Assembly (NCBI GenBank): GCA_022818135.1
Contig: JAFMSR010000005.1
Coordinates: forward strand, 36,279,959 to 36,343,958
Direction: 5' to 3'
From: Saxidomus purpurata
Lineage: Eukaryota > Mollusca > Bivalvia > Venerida > Veneridae
Length of the DNA: 64,000 bases
In this document: one piece after another, positions 49,290 to 61,924 of the stretch
Position numbering within the stretch: the stretch's first letter is position 1
How the letters are laid out: each line of letters begins with the position of its first letter
The notes under the pieces: model-generated
The model's input: the letters and a program-made list of their open reading frames with translations, nothing else
Told to the model about the DNA's origin: nothing
Database searches by the model: none
Program-made: the position numbers and the translations under genes

Positions 49290-49975
49290 AAAAACAAGGA
49301 TGATGGTGAACATTTGTGCCAAGTTAGATATCTACATCAAAATCCCTCCATGCATGAAGAAGAAATCCTCCGGACAAAGATATTTTTGAATTTGACCTTT
49401 TACCTCTAAGTGTGACCTTGACCTTAGACCTACGGACCTGGGTCTTGCGCATGACACTACCTCTCATAGTGGTGAACATTTGTGCCAAGTAACATCAAAA
49501 TCCTTCAATGCCAGAAGAAGAAATGCTCCGGATAAAGTCATTCTTGAATAATTCTTGTATCTGACCTTTGGCCTCTAAGTGTGACCTTGACCTTGGAACC
49601 AGGGACCTGGTTCTTGCGCATGACACTCCATCACATGGTTGTAAACATTTGTACCATGTTACATTAAAATCCCTCCATGCATGAAGAAGATATGCTCCGG
49701 ACAAAGTCATTACTCAATTTGACCTTTAACCTCTAAGTGTGACCTTGACCTTAGTCCTACGGACCTGGTTCTTGCGCATGACACTCCGTCTCATAGTGGT
49801 AAACATTTGTGCCAAGTTATTTAAGAATCCCTTGATCCATGGATAAGTTACAGCCCGGACAAGCTAAAACTCGGACGGACGAACGCACACACGCACGGAC
49901 GCACCGACGCACGCACATACACCGAACAGCCATTTGGCCAACTATATCGAGCTTTCGCAAGCGGCTCGACAAAAA
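49290..49975 (+). repeat. TGACCTTGACCTTTGA-related tandem repeat, diverged subfamily
   Basis: Three to four ~175-bp units with 'gtgaacatttgtgccaagtt', 'tgaagaagaaatgctccgga' and 'taagtgtgaccttgacctta', ended by a cggacggacgaacgcacaca run and 'gctttcgcaagcggctcgac'. Confidence 0.85.
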
Positions 49976-50840
49976 TCATAAAATAAGAATGAAACGCTCT
50001 TATTGGTACGACGTTCAACAATGCGTGGGACAACGTCCGTGTTGTTTACGTCATATATGTATTTATGATGTCACCAGCGGTTTAAGCCCGGCACTGTTGA
50101 CGCCGTACTTGATGAAAGACTTAGGAGACAGGTCCATTGTTTACAATGGCCCTGTAATGCGCATAAATGAAAACGGGTTATAACAGCGTGAATCTCCTCG
50201 TTAACACATTTTTTTCCTCCTGTTAAAACACCGGCAAAATAGGCAAAAACAGCACATTTTATGCTAGAATTGTTATTAATCATAAAGGATATAAACATGT
50301 AGAAAAGGTTTAAAACTATCACGGCGTTCATTCAAATATATATTCTAAGTATAAATGACCTTGCATGTCCTAAAAACGTAAGGCTGAACGCTAGACTCTA
50401 TTTTTGAGTAAATATGTCATCTCTGCATTAACTCCATGTCCAAATGAATGTTCTCAAGTCCAATATGCCCTTTAGGTCAAATTTCGAGTATCTAATGTTT
50501 ACAAGCACTTCTTTTTAATCTCTGCTTTAACATCTTAACTGATTTAATGATTCTGTCAAACGACCATATCTATGTTCTTTCCTGCATATTCATTATTTAA
50601 CAAATTACATATTAAGTATACCATCGCTCTATCTCTCATAACTTACTGAATGGAAAAACTCACCACCGGGGTCGCTATTAAACCCCCCAAATCGTTAATA
50701 TAAACAGGCTACACTGTGTAAAAACTAAAAATCATAACGCTTTTAATGATAAATCTTCTTCGCCTATTATAAAAATACTACAACTCATCTAAGAGGATTG
50801 AGACGTTTAAAACAAATTTCTGTCAAAATCCAGTTCCATT

Positions 50841-51053
50841 ATGGCGACAGAACCCCAGCAAGAAAATCGCAACCACGCATACGCTAAACTAACGTTATAT
50901 TCCATCCTTGCTATAACACAGTTTACAACCTCCGGCATTAACAGCGGTTCACGCCGTCAACCGGTTCAAGATTCAAATGCGTGTTTGTTTTACGCAGGAT
51001 GGGTATTAGTGAACGCTGTTGCCTATTCATTTGTCTTTGTGAATAACGGCTAG
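50841..51053 (+). CDS. Candidate small ORF, unknown product
   Basis: 70 codons from an ATG in good Kozak context (A at -3, G at +4), starting MATEPQQENRNHAYAKL. Two moderately hydrophobic stretches (about residues 15-32 and 47-66, the second ...ACLFYAGWVLVNAVAYSF). I do not recognise it. It could be a small membrane protein, a 5' exon, or chance. Confidence 0.25.
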   Translation: MATEPQQENRNHAYAKLTLYSILAITQFTTSGINSGSRRQPVQDSNACLFYAGWVLVNAVAYSFVFVNNG

Positions 51054-52395
51054 TATATGTTGTTTCAGAGAGCAAGGAATCAGCACGTGAAATTATGTCC
51101 GCACAGGTATAGCGTTTAAAGAGAAAATCCTCGGTAAATACAAAAGTTTAGCCAAAAATCGAATGTTTTCGCATTCGACATTAATAAAAAGTGATCGTAT
51201 CGTTAATGTGACTTTGGTATTAGCTGTTGAAGTTGGCCTAAAAACGAGACATTGCGTAGAACATATATACTCGTGTATTTTATCACGATGTTTATAGGCT
51301 TATCAATCGAACTAAAACGTGCCGTATCTTCTATAGTAAACAAAACCTTCTTAATTTAATCATATCATGAGGAACTGTATAGTTTAGATCACAGGAAGTT
51401 GATATTTAGTCATAGAATAAAATTAAGAATAAGCTTGCGGAAAAAATCACCCCTCTATATATGCAAAAACAAAGAATGCAATGCATTCCGTACCCCACCC
51501 ACTTCTCCGATACAAGAATATTTTGTGTAACAAACTGACAACTGGGTTTTCTGGTCTTGACAGTTAAAGTGTTAAAATTCTCACAGAATCTGTCCTTAAC
51601 TTTAATAATCGTTGTTTAAAAAGTCGTGCAATATATTTTATTTTATAGGCTTATTGAATTTATACTTACTACAACAAAATAGGGAAACCCAATTAAGCAT
51701 GATAACTCTTACAAATGATGCGAATATAACCGAATAGAATTGAAGTCTTTATTGGGTTTGGACACATTTCATAGTATTTACTTCAGTGTTTAAAGTTTAC
51801 TGGTACCACACGACCCGGTCAAAACAAAACTGTGTCCTTCTGAAGCCTAGGAATTGCTTTTTACTGTGTCATTCCCGTTTAGCGTGACTGTACGAACCGG
51901 AACGGTACACGGATTTTAGATTTTACATTAGATAACGGGGAAGCTGCTTTGTCACGACATGGCTGGGACGTGTTGGCAAATTTCGCAGATGACATGAATT
52001 TTCAATAGTTTAGACAACAATAAATTAAAGGTAAGGACATATTCTGTGAGAATCTTAAACACTTTAATTGTCTAGACCAGAAAACCAAGTTGTCAGTTTG
52101 TCACAAAAAATATTCTTGTATCGGAGAAGTGGAAGGGGTACGGATTGCATTGCATTCCTGGTGTTTATATATGATATATATAACACGTTCCATTTGCACT
52201 TGACAATTTCCATACTGTCAAGTTACGTCAAAAACAGACCAAAGAGGCGTGAAAAACGTTTTCCGCCGAAATTGATGTTTTTTTCTCATTATATTTTCAT
52301 GACAGAAGTCAATACCGGGACAACGACATCAAATATCATTTACTGGTAAAAATATTTTGAATAGAAGAACATTTTTCTTCTGAAGAAGAACACAT

Positions 52396-52800
52396 CTTAA
52401 CGAAATTCCGTTAAGAATTTCCCATTTAAACTTAACTTGATTTGGGTAATTTAATTGAAAGTTTCGTTGTTACATTTAGGCCGTTAATCTATTAAATATT
52501 TGATAATTTCTTAACGAAATTCCGTTAAGAATCTGGCTACATAAACATGTTTAAGCGAAATATACGCATTTAAATAGAATATATTTCTTTGTTGCATTTA
52601 GGCCGTCAATCTATGAAATATTTGATAATGTCTTAACGAAATTCCGTTAAGAATCTGGATACATAAACATGTTAAAGCGAAATACACGCTTTTAAATAGA
52701 ATGTATTTCTTCGTTACATTCAGGCCGCCAATCTATGAAATATTTGATGTTTTTAACGAAATTCCGTTAAGAATCTGGATACATAAACATCTAAAAGCGA
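52396..52800 (+). repeat. ~114-122 bp tandem repeat with palindromic core
   Basis: The core cttaacgaaattccgttaag occurs at 52396, 52510, 52632 and (slightly changed) 52752, each followed by 'aatctgg.tacataaacatg' and later 'ggccg.caatctat'. The core is itself an inverted repeat. Confidence 0.88.
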
Positions 52801-53394
52801 GATTTTAGAACGTTGCATGATGTTAGATTGGTACTTTAACTATATGTAATTGCGCAACTCGGCTGTCGATTGTAAAAATGCTGTATTATTTTCTGATTGC
52901 GTTTTCACAGCAGGCCACAGTAGATGGTTCAGATTGTATAACAGAATTCGGCTAGTCAACGGACTACAAGTTTCGAATCTAGTCATAGGCAAACTAACCG
53001 AATTCGGCTAACATTCTTGAAACAATTATCTGATTTTAATTGGTCAACGAATACAATAAGTCTCCAACTAATCGCATTCATTTATCACTTGTAATAAATC
53101 GAATACCTGAAATTATGAAATACGTATTGTAAGATTTATATTTGCCACGCAAATTAGTGTCATGTTTCTGTTTACATAGGAGTGATATATTTAAAAAGTC
53201 TGCATGAAAATCTATAGTGGCTTTTCAAAAGTTTCACATAATATTTGACATGCATGTAAAACAAAACACAAGTGATTTCTTTCGTAGGATTTTTAATACA
53301 AATATTGCAAAATCTACAACTGCCAAGTCAAACTCATGTTTATACTTTGTATGTATTTATATGTATTACTACACAAATATAACGTTTATATGTA

Positions 53395-53400
53395 TTTATT
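53395..53400 (-). terminator. Candidate poly(A) signal AATAAA
   Basis: Minus-strand AATAAA downstream of the stop at 53455. Confidence 0.4.
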
Positions 53401-53454
53401 ACAACAATTGTATTATTACTGTCCGTGCCAGAAACAACTAGATGTTCTAAACAG

Positions 53455-53634
53455 TTACTGTTCATCTTTCCAAAGCAGAATATATGACACGTCAACTTCC
53501 TCTGGAACAAATGTGTTGGCGGTTAACTGTTCACTGTGAGCTGAAGCCATGGGCGTATGTGTACTTTCAGTTCGATCGCTTTTTCCACAGTCGCACGTGC
53601 TTTCCGGTCCCGAAAGAAACGTTTGTACATGTGC
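53455..53634 (-). CDS. Candidate 3'-terminal coding exon, unknown protein
   Basis: After a 'ttttcgacag' acceptor the frame runs 59 codons to TAA: AHVQTFLSGPESTCDCGKSD ... ending VDVSYILLWKDEQ. More GC-rich than its surroundings; an AATAAA lies 55 bp past the stop. Hydrophilic with Ser/Thr clusters, resembling a cytoplasmic tail, but no family recognised. Its phase (0) matches an internal donor in the exon at 57490-57652. A second frame (MYKRFFRDRK...) is also open for 35 codons. Confidence 0.4.
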   Translation of the reverse strand, partial: AHVQTFLSGPESTCDCGKSDRTESTHTPMASAHSEQLTANTFVPEEVDVSYILLWKDEQ

Positions 53635-56600
53635 CTGTCGAAAATATGTAGATCAGATATAAAGTCATTAGCCTACATTGTTTGTAGCTTTATCATTTCA
53701 ACATAACCCTTTTACAAAATATCGCAAAATGTGACCAAACTGCTGCTAATTGCAGAAATAAATGCCATTTATATTAAAAATTACAATACTAGCGGCTGTT
53801 GCTCTATCAATGAAGACATATAAATTATGCAAATGCATGCAGTCCGTTGGTAATGTAATGATATGATGATAAGAGGCGAAGAAAATTGTTTATGAAAAGA
53901 AAAAACAAACGTGCATATGATGACATTGCAGTAAACCACCATAAGTATTGCCATCTATGTACGAGAGAAACATTAATTGCCATAGCATTATTTGCCTAAA
54001 ATAATTATATGTACAACATTATCATATTATAATTTCCTTTACTTTCTGTATTTAAATATAACATTTTCGACAACCGACTTCTAATGCTTCATAACATTCT
54101 CAGTTGCCTTAGCAGGGTGTAAAACTGTTTTAGAAAGCGCGTTCGACTACACAACCGATTCAGCCGTGTAAATGATCGAACACACAGGGCGTTGATTTAA
54201 ATATCTTTGCGAGCTCATACAAATAGCTTTATATTACAGCATGTACAGGCATAAATCAACAAATCCACACTTTTCCAAAGCATGAGCCCTTTTACCAAGA
54301 AAAGTAATAATCAAACTCACTTACTACTTTTGCTAGAAGACACGTTCAAGGGTTTTTATTTTATGAATGAACTTGTGCTATTTTGTGCTGGTTGCCTTTT
54401 CTGTAAATGAATGAGATAATCATATGTAAGGTTACTTTTCTCACAGCATAACAAATCATTACAATCATCTCCATAATTTGTTAGATTATCACGAAGCAGA
54501 CATTGAGTGCAATATGTGCCCGATTACATGGATTTATGTCTACATGTTAAGAACAAGAAATGCAGTTTTGCATTTAATCAAAATGCAAAGTGCTTGAAAC
54601 ATATACACTTACTTACCTTATGTTCCTTTCAACATTTCACCAACAAACAAATATGTATATATACAAATATCCATATATTATAACGCGCACGAACATGAAT
54701 ATTTACAAAATGGCGCTCATTTTAGATTAAAGGTTATAAATTTCTACTCCAGATACTACAAACTGACGTTCAAGTTATGAAACAGGCCAATAAGAAAGCG
54801 CACTTGGCATGCAACGTAGTAAACAAAAGCTCCGTATTTCTCTTGAAGTGTTATTACAGACTGTCCCGAAAATCTGTAATCAGTAGCTGATCATTTCAAG
54901 TGGTCAGTTTCACAACAGGGAGGGTCATAAAAGAGCCATTAATCACCATTAAACTCCTGAATTTCTTGGAACAGGTGCTGGGGTTGCAGTCTTGATTCTC
55001 AGTAAAAGGAGAATGCTATGGATCTATGTTGAGAAAAAGTAGTAGCTTGTAGATTTTTTCCGAAATACGCGACATAAAAGAGTGTTTTATTATCTTTAAT
55101 TTATTTTCAATTAACTCTTTCTTTACATAAAAAGTCTTCAAGTCATTTAAATGAACTGTCTTTCTTGAAAACAGGTTACATGTTTTATGTTTATATCAAT
55201 AAAATTTGATATTGTTTAATTGTTTTGTTTCATTACTGGGGTTTTCACAGAATTAAATCCAATTAAAGTTTAGTATGTCTATATAAATATATCATCAAGG
55301 TTCTAAAGGGTAATCAACATAGGTCAATCACACCCTAGATCTCATTGGTCACCGTGATTGGCCTACTTTTTTGGCAACCAATCAAATTCGATCAGGCAAA
55401 AACTGGCTGGAAATTGCAGTCAAGTAAATATCTCCTAATTTTGGACACAGAAAAACACTTTTGATAGGTATAGGCATGGTGGGAGACATGCCGAGGTCTC
55501 ATCCACAAATACAAGCTAACATAGTTGCCTTATGGACGGACCTTTATAAAATTTGCTTCAAGTCGAATCAAATCTAAAGCCTTAGGGTCATTATCTCTAT
55601 CTTTCACCGCTGACCAAACATCATGGCCTGCTGAGATTAAATGAGGTTTTATTGCCCACGGTCATATAAAATTACATTCCAGATTAGCTAGAGTTCATAC
55701 CACATGTATGCACCTAGACAAACTAAACGATGTTATGAGCATGTAGATGAATCATTGGTACCGCTGAAGATTAGGGCGATCGGCATTTAACCTTAATTTT
55801 AGAAAGCGTAACTTTTTACCATATTTTGAATTGAAACTATTATCAGACAGGAAAAGTTCTAACTACATGTATAATATTGAATGATCACCGTCATACATTT
55901 AATTCCCGGAGACATTTACAAAAACTGAAAGATATAAAGTTAATTTTATACAACTATAGACTAATTTTGAGGTCAATACATAGTTATGCGGACCTGTTAA
56001 AAGTGATATTGACCGAGTCCGAGGTCCATATCATTTTTTCATTTTAAAACGTCTTAAAATCCGTGCAGGTCTACACATCATTTTCCAGGGCAACACCCGG
56101 CACGTGAGCGCTATCGGCCAATCAGAATTAAGTTTTTATGACAGGTATACGATATCATCATATGTTGCAATTTCTTATAAACAGAAAAGAATATTAAAAG
56201 TGCAAATTTTTTAACAAAATTGCTTTATTCAAATCGGTTTATGATAATAATAATAATAATATCTTTATCTAAAGAAGGGTGCACATTTAAACATACGTAA
56301 ACATACTTATATTTAATATTTCAATGTGACCTTCTAAAGAAATTATACTACATGTAACAAAGTTAAGATATAACATTCATATACCATATTCTACGATGTA
56401 AAGACAATGATACAACTATATTAAACGTGTTAAATGAAATAATCGATGAATGAAAATACATATAATACGATAAACACTATTATTAATGTAAAACATAATT
56501 ATCATAGTAAGTATTCATTCATTCCGTCCTACGTTTGTATTGTTTCAGTAAATATTTTGTGTATTTCTATAGTGTTCATTATTTTCATAGCTAAAGTGGC

Positions 56601-57346
56601 CTAAAATGAAAGACAATCAGTCAATGTTATATTGATATCATTCATCATCAACGCAGCAATTATGCAAAAACAACCCATTGTATACGTATAAAGTGTTCAC
56701 TTTGGTAACTTCACCGATTGAACCATAGTCGCGAATATCTCATACCAAGTAAATTTACGGTGAACTCAAATACTTACACTTGACACAAACACCACAAAGA
56801 CGAATCAGCATAACATAACACAGATTCGATTTGAAGATCATATAATGACCGTTATGTAATGTAAACTTGAATAGAGAAAACACAAATACTGAACAAAGAT
56901 AACACAGCGGCGTTCTGATCCGACACAATGCAGTTCGCACATAGCATAGAAGCGTTTTGAACTCAAATACATGTAACAATATTTGCATATGATATAATGA
57001 TCCTACAAAACGATGTTTAATTAGAAGAATCATAACCTTCCTGCATTACATTAGATAATGATTTTACAATCCATACATCAAATTCAATGTTAATGCCGTT
57101 GGCAGAACATATTAAGGCAGTAAAGGCGTTCCATACAAAAATGACAAAGCGGTCATTGTATTTTCTTTGCTTTTTTGATCTGACACTTTTTATGTTTCAT
57201 AATATGGGTGTACATTTTTCTGGCATTTTCATATACTTTTGATTTATTTCAATATTTAACTTCCATCTATGATACATTCTGCCATTTGCTATTTGTTAAG
57301 ATCATAACTGAATATTAACATGAAGTAAAATTGTATTTTTGTACGT
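53635..57346. other. Stretch between the two candidate terminal exons
   Basis: No exon supported. A strong minus-strand donor (AAG/gtaagtaagt at 54618/54617) follows a short ATG...TAA leader and might end a non-coding first exon. Confidence 0.3.
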
Positions 57347-57352
57347 TTTATT
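57347..57352 (-). terminator. Candidate poly(A) signal AATAAA
   Basis: Minus-strand AATAAA (in gctaataaaacg) after the stop at 57490. Confidence 0.4.
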
Positions 57353-57489
57353 AGCAATTAATTTCACGAACTACATTGTGTACAATGTACCGGTATTTTT
57401 TACAACATTTTATAAGCCTTACTTTGCTTGCAGTAAGAAATTCTACCTTCGCGACCAGTGTTTATCATGATCAACCTGCTCATCCGTAC

Positions 57490-57652
57490 TTAATATTCAG
57501 TTGGTAAAATTCCATCGAACAACTCTTCGAAAGATAGACTGGTCCATTTCGGAAATTCAGTAGGATTAGGGTTAAAGGCAACACATAAATACGTAGACTG
57601 GCCAAAACTTACACTCAGCGATTTCATCAAAGCGGGAAAAGTGTCTTTCTTT
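57490..57652 (-). CDS. Candidate composite 3'-terminal exon, unknown protein
   Basis: Strong acceptor (ttctctctccatgattattcag). One base then 54 codons including the stop: KKDTFPALMKSLSVSFGQST through CVAFNPNPTEFPKWTSLSF and EELFDGILPTEY. An internal gtaagt after ...MKSLS (57613) could instead splice in phase to 53634. AATAAA 138 bp past the stop. Composition looks coding, but I do not recognise the family and found no upstream exon. Confidence 0.45.
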
Positions 57653-58104
57653 CTGAATAATCATGGAGAGAGAAATAGTAACACTGTAGAAGAAGTGATA
57701 CGCTTGACTTGAATAACGATAGGTAACTATTCAAAGTGTTTCAGATGCAGACGGGCTATTCTCATCAGACTGGTTGGTGTAATCCTGAAGTTGACTCTCC
57801 GGAAACTCGCAAATTCTGTACATGAAAGCATTGAAGCTTCCAGTTTTTAAATAAGTCATACAAAGTAGTCCAAAGGTTATGTTGTTCCATAAATTCACAC
57901 TAATCGCTCTCGAAACACCACCACCCATGATCGGACAATTTCACTATGACAAAAAGAGTCAGAAAACTTTATAACTTGTTCCAATTTACACCTAGGTGCA
58001 CGTGTGGACTGACAAGGGATCGAATCCAAGAGGAAAAGTAATTACCACTCGATATATGCGTTTGAGGTGAACAACATAAACGATAACGTTAGCTTACTCC
58101 TGTG

Positions 58105-58560
58105 GCCTCAATAACGATAAATATGCTCTTAAAATATAGTTATGACATACATCTACATATAAATAATGCATCATATACAGATGTGATTACATCAGTGTAG
58201 TAGCATACGGAAAACGGTCACAAAATGACAATTTTCTTAGCCATACGCGCAAAGGTCTAACCTCTCCCGTGACCACATTCATTGTCTTATTACAATGGTT
58301 GTAGTCTTAAAATGTAGCTATGGCATAGTTCTACACGGATATGTATCATATATTACTATAGTTACACTATGTTGGTACAAACTGTTTGAAAACGTACAGA
58401 ATGCGGTAATAAAATAATGATTTTCTTCGAAATCTCGCACGGACTAAAATGTCTAATATCCCCTGTAACCTAATATTATGATTGTGTTCTTAATTTGTAG
58501 CGATGAGACAAACATACACTTACATATATCAAACATAGATATGGCATCATCATGGTGAGT
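58105..58560 (+). repeat. ~180-bp tandem repeat, about 2.5 copies
   Basis: Units share 'aaa.atagttatg.cata', 'cataca..tgtgattacat', 'aaacggtcacaaaatgac' and 'ctaacctctcccgtgaccac' with heavy divergence. Confidence 0.65.
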
Positions 58561-58647
58561 GTTTATGAAGGGGTGGGGGGTTAATACAGTATTAAAATAC
58601 TAGAAATATGATTTTAATTTTATACTAATTCATCTAATCTCAATTGC

Positions 58648-58836
58648 GAAACAAGTATTTACAACTCCACAGTAATCACTCTCAAGACTCAGTCGGATGG
58701 AATCAGCTAATAAAAAGACGGGAGCAACGTTGACTTATCTTTTTCTTGCTAAGGACACTACCACAACTTGGGCACTGGTGGGGATCGAACCTGGGATCCT
58801 GAGGCAAACACGCTACCACTGCATCATGGCGGCTCC
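58648..58836 (-). mobile_element. tRNA-derived SINE copy
   Basis: Minus strand: 'gagccgccatgatgcagtgg' and 'tagcgtgtttgcctcaggat', B box 'aggttcgatccc', then 'gattccatccgactgagtct'. Same family as 14.9 and 60.9 kb. Confidence 0.8.
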
Positions 58837-60845
58837 AAATGCGATATAAATATTGCGTGAAACATATATTTGTTTTAGACATTTGATCACGTGTTGTGAC
58901 AAGGCTTTAGTCATGGTCATGCCTTCGACTCAATCATATTATAAAATAAATTTGTACACGGTTTACGTGTATATGTCCGACTTTGGAAACAGTTTGTGGT
59001 ATTTATTGTATCATCGATACACATGTACGTGTAGATAATTGTATTATAGTACTTACAATTCAAGACTAAAACATGTTAATATGATGATTAATGAGGTTAC
59101 AGGAAGGGCTAGACCTTTACGCATGCAGTGTACATTGTATGTCAACCTACGAAGTAAACGTTTAATGTAATTTTAATAGAACCCCACAAGAGGCATTAAG
59201 TTATTTTACGAAGAAAGCACCTGAGGCCTTTATACTCATCAGCATCGCGGAAAGAGTTATTCAGTTTGCTGTCGTGTGCACTAAGGCAAATGTGGCAGCA
59301 GTGTCCTTGTTCAAGTACACTTCGTCCTCGGCCGAGATTCGAACCCGGGATTGACCTTACCGGATGTGAACCTCGGAGCTATCAATATCACCAATCGTTT
59401 CAGAGTATTGACTTCGATTAGAAGTTGGCAGAAAGTTATATGCACGATTTGAGTTACATGCGAGTGCGTGTTTTGTCATCGCCCAAGGACCCTGAATATG
59501 CAAGAATCATCATTCATATTATCAATGTGTCTTTTGCATTTTGCAAAATTGTCACGTTTAAAATAGAAAAGGATTAAAAGTGCATGCAAAAAAAAAAAAC
59601 ACAAAAAAACAAACAAATTCTATTGGATTAAGGATAAACGAAATAATTTTTTTTATATTGCATTTTATACAGGGTGACAAATATCCGATATTTAATATTT
59701 TACGTACATGTTTAAGGCAAATTGGTCATGATCGGTGTAGCTGGAATTATCATAGATAAAAACAAACTGTAACCAATCGAAACACTTTTTAAGAATTACG
59801 AAAGATTCATAAAGATTGTTATGTATCGAAATCCATTTGCCATAATTCTAGGCGCCGAACTTCACTTCCAGTCAATGAAATGTACATTTTATCTCATATA
59901 GATATTGCGTTCGGACTGCATTACATTTGCGTACATAATTATGTTGAAATTCATCTAATAAGAAATATTGTAAAGATATCATAAGCTGGGTAATTGCAAA
60001 ATAATCTCGCTTTAAAAAAAGTAATGTATTTTTCTGCGTTCAATAGAGGCTATGCAATTAATAAACAAACTATTCTCCATGTCGTCGTAAGTAATTGATA
60101 ATGTTACGTTAGCAGAATATCATAATTATGCATCAGAATTGCTTTACGCATATAAATTTTACAGATATTCGCGGGAACAGACTGAGCTCATTCGCAGTAC
60201 CGTTTAGATAATGAAGATAGTGTCAGCATTTTCTTATTACAACCCTCTCTAGGTGACCGTGTAGACACCTAGCTAATTACAGCAATGGTCTGAACAATTA
60301 TATAATACAGGCTTCATTAACAGCCTACCCTTTGCTGATGACATACATATAGTCCATTAAATTCGACATTTTATGGCATGTCAAATGTGTAATGAAGATG
60401 TTTGTCCACATGTTAAAGGCTATCAACATTTTCTTGATATACTTACATCCTTGATAGGTTAATAAAAACTTTTTTATACATGTACGAAATGAAACTTAAA
60501 TAGCTATAGAATAGTCCGTTACAGATAAACACTATCAGAAGTACATTCATTGGTATTATTACCAGAAACGAGGAAACATCAATATTGTTTTGTTACTACA
60601 TTAAAATAGTATCATAGTATGCGTTCCACCATAATGCCGTCAGTGCAGATCTTAAATGCGATGAATAGTTTGCACTTCGACTAGATCAAACACATTTAAA
60701 CTTTAGGTGGTTTTTCTTTCTAATTTTTTGTGAATTTTATTACATCAGGAATTGAATAGAGATACTTATTAAATAGCCGTAAAGTTGGTTTGCAGTTCAC
60801 AGTTCGCGGTTCGAATCAGTTTGCAGTTCATGATTAGTTTTATTT

Positions 60846-61053
60846 ATTCTCGATTGCGAAACAAGTTCTTACAACTTATATTAATCGCTCTCGAGACTCA
60901 TTCCAGATGGAATCAACCTCGAAGAGAGAGAGGCAATGTGAAATGATTTGCAGCTTGCCTAAGGACAATACCGACATTGCGATGGTAGGGATTGAACCTG
61001 GAGCCCTTCGATCCTGAGGCGATCGCGCTACTATTGCGCCACGGCGGCTCCAG
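60846..61053 (-). mobile_element. tRNA-derived SINE copy, best preserved
   Basis: Minus strand: 'gagccgccgtggcgcaatag', 'tagcgcgatcgcctcaggat', B box 'aggttcaatccc', then body 'cattgcctctctctcttcga' and tail 'gagtctcgagagcgattaat' plus 'ataagttgtaagaa'. Confidence 0.85.
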
Positions 61054-61104
61054 CCGGGAGTTTTCAATTCGCAATTCGAATCGTTAACTGCAAACTGGCA
61101 ACTA

Positions 61105-61288
61105 CAGTAAACTCCGTATATAACGACTCCGGATATAGCGAAACTCCGGATATAAGAAACAATTTTTCTCTGCCCGAGTTATTTCATTCTTAATTTTACA
61201 TGGAAATGGTATATGGATATAACAAACTCCGGATATAATGAATAAATTTAAATGGTCCCAAGGAGTTCGTTATAAACGGAGTTTACTA
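61105..61288. mobile_element. Short pogo-like MITE
   Basis: Starts TA-CAGTAAACTCCGTATATAACG and ends TTATAAACGGAGTTTACT. Same terminal sequence as the 1.1-kb element at 26729, but only ~185 bp. Confidence 0.8.
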
Positions 61289-61924
61289 TGGTGTGTAGTT
61301 CGCAGTTCGCAATTCGAATTGCGAATTGAGAAATGCCGACTAGTTCCATGTTCTCAGTTCGCGGTTAAAATGAAGACTAGTTGCCAGTTCGTAGTTTGCG
61401 ACTCGAATTGCGAATTGCAAACTTCAGACTAGTTGCCAGTTCGCAGTTCGCGATTCGATTGCGAATTGCAATATGCTATACAGTTAATATAGTTTGCGAT
61501 TCGATAAGAGAAACTGATGTACTGCTGAATAGTTCCCAGTTCTCAGTTCGCAGTTTGAATGAAGACTTGTTGCCAGTTCGCAGTGAGAAATACGTTTGCA
61601 GTTCGCGATTCAAATCGCAAACTGCAACCGGGCATCTTGTTTGTAGTTTGCAATTCGCAATTCGAGTCGGATACTACGAACTGGCAACAAGTATTCGCTC
61701 AAACCGCGAACTGAGAAGTAAGAACTATTCGGCAGCTCCCAATTCGCTAATCGAATCGCAAACAAGTGACTAGTTTGCATTTTGCAATTCGCAATTCGAT
61801 TAGAGAATGGGAACTGCCGAATAGATTTCAGTTCGCAGTTTGCAATTCGCAATTCAAATCGCGAACTGCAAACTGGCAACTAGTCTGTAGTTCGCAGTTT
61901 GCAATTCGCATCGCAAAACGTCAT

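Larger units (their letters stand above)
60785..61922. repeat. Self-complementary 'gcagttcgcaattcgaa' repeat field
   Basis: Dozens of short units such as gcagttcgcaattcgaa, its reverse complement ttcgaattgcgaactgc, and ggcaactagt/actagttgcc, in both orientations. It surrounds the SINE and MITE copies. The ORFs across it (FAIRLRIA, SQFELRI) are products of the repeat. Confidence 0.85.

Noticed and set aside
57731..57928. ORF MGGGVSRAISVNLW...
   Set aside because: Its 5' part matches the SINE body (tcgagagcgatta), so the start is repeat-derived; the rest lacks clear splice sites.
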